Below are positions 33,884-44,290 of a stretch of DNA of 64,000 bases, piece after piece (position 1 is the stretch's first letter; every line of letters begins with the position of its first letter). The notes under the pieces are model-generated. The model searched no databases. It was not told the origin of the DNA and saw nothing but the letters and a program-made list of their open reading frames with translations. The DNA is from Cordia subcordata. Lineage: Eukaryota > Streptophyta > Magnoliopsida > Boraginales > Cordiaceae. The stretch is taken from the NCBI GenBank assembly GCA_028554755.1, contig JAPTOF010000008.1, forward strand, positions 14,985,001 through 15,049,000, in the 5' to 3' direction. Made by a program: the position numbers and the translations under genes.

Positions 33884-34256
33884 TGTAAGGTATGGCCCGT
33901 AATCTAATGGTACTTAAGAAATATGGGAAAACCTGCCTTATTTGTGTCTTGCCTTTTTCTAGTTCTGTCCCATTTATATTTTGCCATTAATTGTATGCTG
34001 CCATATCTTGTAGTCCCTGTGTCCTATAAATAGAAACTTAACCTATTGTAATAGGTGTGAAGGAGAAAGAGAGACGTAAGGCAATTAGTAGAGAGTGATT
34101 AAAGCAAGAACGAGAGTCCATCGGGTATTCATTATCAACTTTGTCTTAATAAAATTCTCCTTTTGCTCATAAAGCAAGCGTAGGCCGAACCATGTAATTT
34201 TGTGTCTTGAATTTCTCATTTTACTTTGTCTTGTTTGCACCACGTTTTTCCCAACA
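33884..34256 (+). repeat. CopB 3' LTR
   Basis: The partner of 28374-28742. It starts TGTAAGGTATGGCCCG and ends TTTCCCAACA. The TATA box CTATAAATAG is at 34024-34033. Confidence 0.92.
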
Positions 34257-34655
34257 TAGACTTTAGAGCATTAGTATCCCCTTAGTCCATTCTTCAAACC
34301 TTAGCAAGAGTGTATAAAGAGCCTACAAGAAAGTAGGAGTCACCCTAGCTTTCTCCCTTTAGTGCTAAATCCACTGAGGTAGTTTGATGTTCCATCTCTC
34401 TATTGTACACTCACACTTCTTAGTTTAATTGCACTTTCCTTAGTTTAGTTTTACTTTTCTTGTATCTAGCTCCCGTCAATCCAAAAAAACCTAAAAAAGA
34501 AGTTAGGTTAGTTATTTGTAGCTTCTTAGAACACATTAGATTGTAGAAGTAAGCCTAGCTTATAGCCTCCTTAAGGACAAGACCTTGTACTTACATGTTT
34601 TATTACATATGACCCATGCACTTGTAGGCTTTTCTAAGGCTACACCTTGGATTTA
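34257..34655 (+). repeat. AthH LTR, third segment (3' end)
   Basis: This is the end of the host LTR. It contains the family block CACTTGTAGGCTTTTCTAAGG, equivalent to CACTTGCGGGCTATTAAGG of the solo LTR, close to the expected LTR end. Its start, CCCCTTAGTCCATTC, also matches the far end of the inverted LTR to its right. No gene is present. Confidence 0.65.
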
Positions 34656-36807
34656 CGATGACTTTACACTCTCTTGGTAGGGCTTAAATAACGGACTAAA
34701 GGGGAGAAGAGGTGATCTCACATCTAGAAACCTAATTTTCTACCATATTAACCTAAAAGCCACGGTGTGGGCCTATCCCTAGGTAGGCCTTCCAAAGGGA
34801 TAGTTTGGTCTTTATGGCCTAAGGGTTTAGGGCTAGCTTATTAGGTATTCTAGGTAATGTTGGTTGTTCTTTACTTAGTACCTAAGTCATTTGTTGGGTT
34901 TAAAACTAAGACTTATGTCATTCTAAGTAGGATTAGACTATTTAGAGCCCTATTAGTTGGGTTTAAAACTAAACAACCCTTAACCTTGCCTAAACATCAA
35001 CTATGAATCAACAACCAAGCATTACATCAAGCAATTATGATACTTGAAGCTCAATTCCACATATGCTCAAAAGGGGAACTTCAAGAAAACTCATAAAGAA
35101 GTTGATTTGAAGCCGTAGAATTGATTCATAACTTCCATACATGGTAAATATAGCATGCTTTCATCCATTAAGGCTATAACTCAAGCATATGGACATGTTT
35201 GAAGCTATAAACCCTCTCTTTAATGAAGTAAACCCTAAGATCTAGCATATAGACATACTAGAATAGGATTGTGAAGCTATTAAGAGCAATCATGCTAAGA
35301 AATTACATATACTTTCTAAGAGACATTTCATCAACCACTTTAAATGCAAGATAAAATAGCTATAAATCTATAAAAATCAAAGTATATGCTCATCCATCAT
35401 TCAAATCCTATACAAAGAGTGCAATACATAGCCCACAATTCACGTATTCATCACCCTACTATGTTTTACTCAATCATTAAAAGTGCATGAACAAGAAGAA
35501 AAGTAAGCTTCCCCATATGCTTGCTTTGTTTACGACAAAAGTCTTGCAATTTAGCTCAAACACACTCTCCGAGACACAAATTTCAGCTTGCTCCTTCACT
35601 TTGCTGCAGCAAATTAGCTTCAATTTCAGCCCTAATTTAGCACCCAAACCTGCAAATTAACACCAAAATTTAGTGTAAAAGGTCAACACCAAGCTAAAGG
35701 AAAGTTTCCTAAGCAAAGAAGTAGAAACTCCTCCTTTTGCTAATTGATTTCAGCTGAAATAGACTTTTTGCTGCAAAATTTAGATCTGAAATTTGGCTTT
35801 TTAACATCCCAAATCAACCCCAAAAATTCCCAAACTTGGTTTAAAAGTGGGTTATTTTGTGTGTAAGATATGTGTAAATTTGTGTGAAAATATGGGTTGG
35901 AAGGTTGTGAAATAGCTGCTACAAATCCAACTCGTTTTTGCTGTTCAGGTGCTATTTTGTGGCTGATTCTTCTCTTCTTGGCTCAAAATGTGGTAAAAAG
36001 TGGTGTGGAGGCATATGAGTTTATGGGGGGGGGGGTGTGGAGAGATGGGAGACATGGTGGAGAGATGGGAGAGAGGAGAAAATGTTAGAGAGCAAGAAGA
36101 AGAAAAACAAGGGTTGTTTAACGTGTTTTCCTTTTTCTAGAATGTTTTCCCCCCTCTTTTCTTTTCGTCGTAGCTGCTAGCTTCTTATAATAGTGTATGT
36201 ACTTGTGTTCCTATTGTGAGAAAGGTCACATATGGATCCAAGGGGATAAGGGTCAATTGGGTTATTATATAGTGTAAAGTATGTGTGTGCACGTATGCTA
36301 TCTTTCTTTCCTTTAAACTCTTCTAACTACTTACTTATAAAACCATGTCCTAAAATCCTAGCATTTAATTAATTATGTTCTAATAACCTAAATTGTCTAA
36401 TTTTTTATGTCCTAAAGACTAATTCTCCTAATTAAACTATATTAACTTATTATAATTAAACTGCCTAAACTACTGTAAACTAATCTAATTAGTAGACTAA
36501 GTAAAAGTACGAACTACTTAGCTATCTAATTAAAATATAAGTAAATAAAAAGCATGGAAAGGCAATAAAAATTAGTAAAAATGATGCACAAACATACTAT
36601 GCATTTAAGAACAACTGAAACATCCATAACGAACACATAATAAGCACTCAAAATAGCTTAATTAAGCACCAAAGTCCGCACATACTATCAATTAAGCAAT
36701 ATTAACACTTATGCACACAATGCCATGCAATTGCACTTTAAAAAGTTCTAAATGCCTCTAAATTGCATATAAATGACCTTAATACACACACAAATCAAGA
36801 CACATCA
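34656..36807 (-). repeat. AthI: inverted Athila-type LTR, 3' truncated
   Basis: On the minus strand it starts TGATGTGTCTTGATT at 36807, the same start as the solo LTR, and runs left to about 34656. Hairpins are at 34953-34972 and 34890-34909 on the minus strand. Its inner end aligns with AthH only up to the AGAGTGTAAAG block, so about 330 bp of LTR end are missing and the two LTRs meet tail to tail. To its right lies copia (CopS) sequence, the probable insertion target. A run of 11 G is at about 36025-36035. Confidence 0.7.
34890..34972 (-). other. Conserved LTR hairpin pair, AthI
   Basis: On the minus strand, 34972-34953 is a perfect TTAGTT-TTAAACCC-AACTAA. The hairpin at 34909-34890 has TTAGTT/AACAAA with one mismatch. 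Spacing is 63 nt, as in AthH. Confidence 0.72.
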
Positions 36808-38420
36808 AATATACCTTTGAGGAGTTACAACAAGCTTTTTTAAAATTGCATGATGATCTTCTCTTTGCTTTGAACAAAAACAAGAGTTTGCAAAAGAAAT
36901 TGACACTTGCATTGGACGAAAAAATTTGTTTGGAGAAGAAAAATGCATCTCTTATTGAAAACATTGAAAGTTTGGGGAAAAAAACAACTAGAGGTGTTAA
37001 AAAAAGAAGAATGATGATTTGAATGGGATTGTAGGAAAATTTTCAAATGGAAAGGAAAACTTTGAAAAACTTCTTGGCTCTAAAAAAATGGCATTCGACA
37101 AAAGTGCTATTGGTTTTAAGCCTCAAATCAAGCAAAAATATTTGAAAAACTACTTTATAAAATCATCCATCTTCACTACTCCTTTGAAATCCTCTATTAC
37201 TTGCACTTATTGTGAAAAATATAGGTATGTTTCTACTAATTGCTATTACAAGAGACTACGTGATAGAGGTACTCTTATCCTACATTGGCAATAACTCAAA
37301 TGGGTTGTGAAAGCGAAGCGTTAAAGACTTAATTTCAAGGACCTAAAGAGTTTAGGGTCCTACAAATGAAGGGCAATTGCACTTATTTTGATTCTTGTAG
37401 GTATGCCATGTGAGCAAACATAGCCAGAAGAAATGGATATTAGATAGTAGAAGCTTCAAACATATCACAAGTGATCCCTCATTGTTCTATGAGCTCAAAA
37501 AGGCCAAAGGTAGAGATGTCACTTTTGAGGACAATAGCAAAAGGAGAATAATTGGCAAGGGAAGCATTGGTAATAAAAATACTCTTGTTATTCATAATGT
37601 CTTACTTATGGAAGGTCTTAAATTTAACTTGCTTAGCATTAGTCAATTGTGTGATAACGGTCATAAAGTTGTGTTTAAATCTTCTAGATGCATTATTCAT
37701 GATTGTGATAGTGATAATGTATTATTTGTTGCCAATAGGAATGATAATGTTTAAACTACATAGATTGATCAACTTGAAAATCAAAATGTTACTTGTTCAT
37801 CCATTATGCATGAAAATTCTTGGTTGTGACATAGAAGACTTGGACATGTTAGCATGAGTATTTTGAAAATTTTGTCAGAACATGAGCTTGTTAAAGACTT
37901 GCCTAAAATTAAATTTGAAAAGGACAAAGTGTGTGATGTATCTCAAGTTGGCAAACAGCATATAACCTCTTTTAAACCCATTAACATGGCATCAATATCT
38001 TGACCATTAAAATTGTTTCATATGGACTTATTTGGACCTATTGATGTTGGTAGTTAGGTGGATCTAGATATACTTTTGTTGTTATAGGTGATTACACTTG
38101 ATTCACATGGGGTCATGTTTCTTGCATAGAAAAATGAAGCCTTCAATGAATTTGCTAGATTGTGTAGAAAAGTGCAACATGAGAAAGACTATTTTATAAC
38201 TTGCATATGTAGTACTAATGGCACAGAATATGTAAACACTCCTTTTATACATTTTTGTGATGAGCATTGCTGTAAGCATAACTTTTTGGCCTTTCGAACT
38301 CCTCAAGAAAATGGGGTAGTACAGAGGAACAATCGTACTTTACAAGAAATTGCAAGAACCATGCTTAAGGAACACAACTTGCCTACATATTTTTAGAGTG
38401 AAGCTGTTAACACTGCATGT
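36808..38420 (+). pseudogene. CopS: SIRE-like copia gag, protease and integrase remnant
   Basis: From 36816 the frame reads FEELQQAFLKLHDDLLFALN and continues as a coiled coil (LEKKNASLIENIESL). After a frameshift near 37015 it runs to the zinc knuckle CTYCEKYRYVSTNC (37201-37245). Protease motif WILDSRSFKHIT is at 37434, then LLSISQLCDNGH and RRLGHVSMSILK. The integrase has FHMDLFGPIDVG, NGTEYVNTPF and TPQENGVVQRNNRTLQEIAR. The sequence stops at AVNTAC (38420) where the Ath3 LTR begins. The long coiled-coil gag suggests the SIRE/Maximus branch. The RT half is missing. Confidence 0.82.
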
Positions 38421-38820
38421 TGATATGCTATTTCAGAGCTCAAGCCTAATAACCCGCAAGTGCATGAATTGCGTGTAGTGTAGTGTGCAAGTACAGGGTC
38501 AAATCTGCAGGGAGGCCAAATATGTGTGGAGGCCTAAGCTAAGTGTATCCTAAAGAGCTACATAATGAGGACCTAAACTATAATGTTTTTTTGGTTTTTT
38601 AGGGATAGAATGGAATGCGAGAAAAGTAAATCTAACCTAAGGGCAAGAAAAGTAAAGGGTGGTGAGTGTGTCTGATGGGAGAATTATGAGATCTAAGAGG
38701 AGTCAAACATTGGAAAAAGGGGATTAGGGTGATTACAACCAGCAAATGGGTGATTACTACTTCTCATTAGGGTTTCTTAATGGATTATACTTGGTTTCCC
38801 TCATCTAAGCTCCTAATTAA

Positions 38821-39105
38821 CCTTCTAATGGAACCCTAAGACTCAATTCGGGTCTACCCCTAGGCACTTCTGCCCAGAGCTACGGCATCGTTCTTATGAC
38901 CTAGGCATAGGGCTAGCTAGTTAGGATTCTAGGTAACTTAAATCGATCTAAACCTAATGTTTAGTCCACTAATTAGTTCCCTAATCTATCCCTAAGACTT
39001 AGTGGAAGTACGTCCCTAAGCATGTCTACCTAGAGCTACAGCATGGTCTTTATGAACCAAGGGCCATAGGGTGGACTAACTAGCTTTCTAAGTGAATTGA
39101 AGTCA
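38821..39105 (-). repeat. ~145-bp tandem duplication in Ath3 LTR
   Basis: Both units contain, on the plus strand, CCTAAGACT-like, AGAGCTACRGCAT and a TTATGACC/TTATGAACC word. The second, small hairpin element (GGTCATAAG on the minus strand) is thus present twice. Confidence 0.65.
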
Positions 39106-39127
39106 ACTAAACCTATTCAGACACCTG

Positions 39128-39147
39128 TTAGCTAGATTTAAAGCCAA
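39128..39147 (-). other. Conserved LTR hairpin, Ath3
   Basis: The minus strand reads TTGGCT-TTAAATCT-AGCTAA, with a single G-T wobble at the third pair. The usual second copy 63 nt away is lost. Confidence 0.65.
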
Positions 39148-39883
39148 AGGGGACTCGACCTAAACTAGTTATTAGTTATGCACCATAGATTCTTATCACA
39201 ATAGTGGAAATTAGCAATTAAGCACAAAGCATACACATCTAGGGCATGACGTTCGAGAATAAACCAACCTATTCTACTACTAAGCACATAGACATACTTA
39301 GATTACACTAATTTAAGCAATGGCATCCAACATATAAGCACTAGAAGCTAGTTATGCTATTAAGTATGCATACATACACATAGACATGTATATAGGCAAA
39401 CACATAGACATGATCATACAATGATTTAGAAATTGTTAATAGCATAATAGATTTTTATATATATAAGCAATATAATTGAGGCATTTCTACAAACAAATAG
39501 ACATGTACGTAAATTTGCCATAGAAACCCTAAGCACAAGTACACATATATAGATCCATCAAATACCCATTACAAAAGAGTAGTAATTAATCTATAATATA
39601 AGATATAATCACCCTACATGCTCTAATTACACATATATTAACTTGCGATAAAAAGGGAATAAAGAATATACCCTTCTATCTAAAGCTAATCCTTTACAAT
39701 GCATGAGCATGAGCCCCAAATCTTGTGTTTAATCCTCTTAGATCCCTAATTCCAAGGTGTTTTTGTGTGGAGGAGAGATTGTGTTTGAGATGGGTGAGTT
39801 AGGGTTTAGTGTGTGTGAAAGTTGGGTATGAAGTGTGTATGAATGGATGATAAAGGTCCTCCCAAATGCTAAACTATCGAACC

Positions 39884-39893
39884 CTATTTATAG
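39884..39893 (-). promoter_or_regulatory. TATA box, Ath3 LTR
   Basis: CTATAAATAG on the minus strand. The matching site in the related LTR at 49310-50772 is at 49435-49444. Confidence 0.6.
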
Positions 39894-40386
39894 CTATTTG
39901 CTGTGCCACCGGTCAACCCTACCGATTAGCCGATAACTAGGGGAGTCAACCGGTATTTTTCTCTATTCTTTGGAATACCCAGTGACCCTGTTAGTGGTCA
40001 ACTAGTACGCTCGACAAGCACGGCTATTCTTCTCTAGATCTACCAGCTCACCTTATTGGTCGGCCGGTACCTCAGGGGGTTGACCAATTATCTTCTTAAC
40101 CTTCAGTCTTCATCATCCTTGCTTTTAGCCTTTACCCCATGACCCGTACACCTTCTATCTTTATCACCCATTGTCTTTCAAACTCGTCATTAACCCAAGA
40201 CTCACCTAAATCATAAAAAATAAGCAATTAGCGTAGCGTTTATCAATAAAACTCAGCTATAAACAATTATCAATTCTTATGCACAAATATAATATAAATG
40301 CTACACTGAGGCTATTTATTAAGCGCAAATCACCTCTAATAAGTATAAACATATAATGCAAATACACATACAAAACCAACATATCA

Positions 40387-41337
40387 ATACCTCCAAACCT
40401 TCTCATTGCTTGTCCCAAGCAAGCCTGAACCTAACTCTATCTCTAAGTTGCTAAAAAGGTTGCCTAAAGTATTGACTCACTATCTTGGTGAATCTAAGGA
40501 GAATAAAGGGGTCATTTCTTTTGTAGAGGGGTCCCTAAGCCTTTTCGGATCCTCTCTTTACTCACAAGGGGCCTCTTACCTCGTGGGAAATTCCTAAATA
40601 GTTATACCACCACAAGCCTAGGATTCTTATGGACACATATGGGATGTTGATTCTTCATGCCCTCTCAACTAACATGGCTTCCCCAATATGCACAAAGCCT
40701 TGAAGGCAAGGAGAGAAAAAATGTACAAACACAATGGCTCACAAAATGACATAAGAGCCTTATTCACAAAACAATGAAAGGACGAAAAGGGGAACGTGTG
40801 CCAAGTCAACATTGTGTCACTTAAGCACTTATTCAATGAATTTTTTGGGTGCCTTTTTGCCTTTTTCACATTTCCACTTTTTTTTATTTCTCAATCTTTT
40901 TCATATTTTTGCACTTTTTGCCTTTTTTAATTTTTTGGATTTTTTTATTAATAGATACATAAGAAAAAAAGAAAAGAAAAAGAAAGGCGAAGGCACATGA
41001 AAAAGAAGCAATCAAGGAAGGGGCACTCATATCAACACCCTTTTTTCAAACTCTTTTTCCAACCAAGCCTTGGGGTAGCTACAAGGTGCATTCTTAAAGG
41101 CAGTCACTTCCCACAGCTTTCAAGGGTATCTTTTATAAAACTCGGATCTCTCTCCACTACATTCATTCTCTACAATACAACCTTATCTCCACCAATCAAT
41201 TAAGTCAATTACGAAAACAAAAAGAGTATAAACATATTTAAGGTGCCTTTTAGCAGTGCTAGATTTAATGCCTCTAGCCGGGTGTCAATGTTAGAGCAAA
41301 ACGAGTTTAAAATTGCAAGGCACATATTGTTGGATAT
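40387..41337 (-). other. Ath3 3' non-coding region
   Basis: On the minus strand this region is collinear with the end of Ath1 (24730-25615): the polypurine tract AGAAGGTTTGGAGG, the GCTTGGGACAAGCA word and the T-rich/A-rich block (40850-40990) are shared. Small open frames within it are low-complexity. Confidence 0.75.
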
Positions 41338-42560
41338 TTAACCAAAAGCACAGATAGTAAGAAAAGGGTCATACATCATATAATAAGGTGATGAATGCAT
41401 AGTGCACCTTTTTCCTAAATCCCACCCCGAATCATCAAATGGGAATGTGTGCACAAGTGTGGAAGATGTCATGCACAAACATGAAAGGTCATGCCTTGCG
41501 TGCTCTTTAACTAACCACCCTATGGCCTTCTTCTTACAATCAAAGGCCCGGAACACACCTTTCTGATTGGTCAATGAAAAGTCAAATGCATTTAACATAG
41601 GAGAAGTATTTGCTAACCCTAGATGAAAGTGTTCTATATATAAAGGCACGAATATGAGCTCTAAAGAAAGAGGCTCAATGAAATGGGAAAGGGGAGTGGG
41701 AAAGACATTTGAAGAAGAGGGAGCAACGATAAGGGAAGTAGACGTACTACACTCTTTTTCTCCACAAGATAAAACATGACCAAGCCTAGGTCGCTTTAAC
41801 TCTTTACCAAGGGTGGTATTGATCTTAATGGGATCTCTCTTCAACAAAGATTCATCAAACATCCAAAAAGACCCATAGATCATTCTTCCAAACTTACCAA
41901 TTTCTTTCTTAGATGCCTTCTCAGAGTTGCTATTTGCCTTGACTCCAAGAGACTTGTCATATAAAAACTTTGAAATTGACGTCTTGGTCTCCCCAGTGGA
42001 TTACTCTAAACCTTCACTAGCTAAATTCCCATCAAATCCATCTATACATTCATTGCTAGTAGATGTCATCTCACCATCATACTTCTCACAAAAGGTATCC
42101 ATATGTGGAGGAGATAATGGGGACTCAAAGGATTCTGGCCATGTATACATGAATACTCAAGGGAGGGGTGTACCCTAGACTCCCTAAATGTAGACTCAAA
42201 ATGCAAATGAGTGCTATGAACATGAGACTCAACTTCCAAGTGTGTGGAATTTATGGTATGAGAAGAAAGGAAAGGCTCACATGACTCAATGAAAGGTCTT
42301 GAAAGTTTAGGAGGATAGGGTACTACTTCTTCTAGAACATAACCATAGGAGTCATCCAAAACCAAATTATCATCAGGCTCAATCTCGTATTCATTACATT
42401 ATAAGAACTCTCTATCCACATCTCTTTCGAAATTTCTCTCTGAAACATCATTTTTTTCACCACTATTAGCCTCCTCCTTAGGTCTTATCTAATCCCTTCA
42501 ACTCGTTCTAAGAGTATCTCAATATTCTTGCTCATGAGTTGCACACTCTCTACCATTAGC
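41338..42560 (-). pseudogene. Ath3 unassigned reading frame (ORF-X), about 400 residues
   Basis: I do not recognise this protein. On the minus strand a mostly continuous frame runs from about 42560 (MVESVQLMSKNIEILLERVE, helix-like) through ERNFERDVDREFL, NEYEIEPDDNLVLDDSYGYV and SPPHMDTFCEKYDGEM to the longest uninterrupted part, 41883-41338 (181 codons, starting MIYGSFWMFDESLLKRDP and ending with stop after FLTICAFG). Joining the parts needs two or three frameshifts or stops. The N-terminal half is acidic and the C-terminal half is more neutral, with many His and Cys. It sits where Ath1 has nothing, just before the 3' non-coding region. It may be a lineage-specific accessory ORF or a captured host fragment. 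Confidence 0.5.
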
Positions 42561-43089
42561 ACAGATTCTATCTTAAATGCAAATGTTGAACACAAGAGTT
42601 GGTTAGGTTGAACAAAATGTTGAAGAGATGCACAAGGAAATGACTGACTTTTTCAAGGAGTACTGTGATTAATATTGCCGTGACTAGACTATTGGGGACA
42701 CCTTGTTTTCAAACTTATTCATGGTTTTGAACTTTCTTTTCATTTCGAACATTTGCACTTGTTTTGGTGTTTGGAATTTAGACCTATCTTAGTTTTAGCT
42801 TAGTCTAGCATTGCATTGACTCATTATCTTAACTATCTTTATCTATTGCTAGCTACTTTGGCTCATAGTTTACATCTTTCTTGTGCTTGTTTTGGTTTTG
42901 ATTATACCAAAGGGGAAGAAAGAAGGTCTATGGCTTATGCTTATGCTTGCTATACTTGTCTATGATTGTGTTATAATATGTTTTTTTAGTGTGGCTTGAG
43001 TGCTTTGTAAGATATGTTATGTTGCTTAATTTAAAGAGGGGCATGTGCTTATTGAAAGACTCCAACATATTTGTCACACACACAAATCA
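42561..43089 (+). other. Junction region, possible 3' tail of the SIRE-like copia
   Basis: No gene is identified. A purine run, CCAAAGGGGAAGAAAGAAGG near 42910, resembles the polypurine tract of SIRE-type copia elements, in which case this is the far 3' part of CopS with its RT half deleted. The right limit is set by the start of CopD homology at about 43090. Confidence 0.35.
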
Positions 43090-43469
43090 AGAATGTTACG
43101 GGGAATAAACATTAGGAATCGGTGTACACTTAACTTAAATGGTAGGTTCGGCTATCCTATCGATAGAGTTCGCTACCGGATTTAAGAAGCCAAACAAAAC
43201 AGTGATTGAATTATTCAATTGGATCATATCTAGACAATTGTTAATTCAAATAAGTGGTGGCACTTAACTTAACGTTCATAAGCTCAACCATCTCATCGGT
43301 GGAGTTCTTATGAGGACGTTGAGACACTGTTACATCAAGTAGTTTAAAGGGTTGATCTACTCAAAGGCAAATAATGTTAAAAGTACTTGTATGTTTTATT
43401 TCCAAAGATAGCATACATATTATACATGCATCAGTTCTATACTCATATATTAATTATGATTATATTGTT

Positions 43470-44290
43470 GTATCCAGAAAAATATCTTCATTCAGTCCAT
43501 TAGCTACAATTCTCAAAGAGCACAAGCTCATTGGGCTGAATTTTGTGGACTGGGAATGAAACTTGGACATAGTACTCACGGCAGAGAAGTACAAGTATGT
43601 CCTATCAACTCCTTGTCCTGTTGCGAGGGCTAATTCTTCTGAAGCCCAGAAAGATGCTGAGGCAAAATGGCAGAAAGCCAATAGTATGGCCAAGTGCTAT
43701 ATGATGGCTTCTATGTCAGACATTTTGCTAAGCAAACATCATCATATGGAAACTGCAAAAGAAATCATGACTTCACTATCTCGTATGTTTGTTGATAAGA
43801 GCAGGCCCGCAAGGCAAGGTACTCTTAGAGAAATTATGAATCAAAGAATAGCAGAAGGAGCATCTGTCAGGGAGCATATGCTTAAAATGATGGATTACTT
43901 CAATACTACCGAGATCCTAGGAGCAAACATAGATGAACTGTCAAAGGTAGACATGATTTTGGAGACTCTACCGTCATCCTATACCCAATTCAAGCTTAAT
44001 TATAATATGAGCAAGATGAACATGGATATAACGGAATTAATGAAAAAGCTCCTAGCTGCAGAAGCCATAATGAAAAATAAAGGCCACATAAATATGGTTC
44101 AAGCATCCACTTCTGGACTTAATCCAAAAGGGAGAAAGTTCAAAGGAAAGGGGAAGCAAAAACGTGGTCAAGGGAAAAAGAAGAGAAATGGTGAACAACC
44201 CAGGCAGTTAACAGGTGAAAAGCCCAAGGGCAAATGTTTTAAATATGGCCTAAAAGAACACTAGAAAAAGGATTGCCCAAAGTACTTGGC
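43470..44290 (+). pseudogene. CopD gag (nearly intact)
   Basis: The frame aligns with CopA gag from FSPLATILKEHKLIGLN. The start Met is replaced and a stop follows VDWE (43559). An open stretch of 233 codons follows (43563-44264): NLDIVLTAEKYKYVLSTPCP, WQKANSMAKCYMMASMSD, EHMLKMMDYFNTTEILGANI, then a Lys-rich tail. The zinc knuckle CFKYGLKEH-stop-KKDCPKY is at 44239-44288; its second Cys is replaced by Gly. Confidence 0.88.

Larger units (their letters stand above)
28374..34256 (+). mobile_element. CopB: gag-only copia element (non-autonomous)
   Basis: LTRs of about 370 bp lie at 28374-28742 and 33884-34256. The internal sequence, once CopC (29730-32535) is removed, encodes gag, a zinc knuckle and the start of the protease/pre-integrase region only. 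Integrase, RT and RNase H are absent. The flanking duplication is TAAAC/TAGAC with one mismatch. It would have depended on another element's enzymes. Confidence 0.85.
38421..40386 (-). repeat. Ath3 3' LTR
   Basis: A 1966-bp minus-strand LTR with termini TGATAT and ATATCA. It interrupts the CopS integrase; the flank is CATGT. The minus-strand TATA box is at 39884-39893. It has one hairpin at 39128-39147 and an imperfect tandem duplication of about 145 bp (38821-38965 and 38966-39105). CACCGGTCAACC-like motifs at 39905-40092 lie just upstream of the TATA box. Confidence 0.87.

Noticed and set aside
36025..36035. Run of 11 G
   Set aside because: Could be a real homopolymer in the AthI LTR or a sequencing artefact; too little to support a feature.
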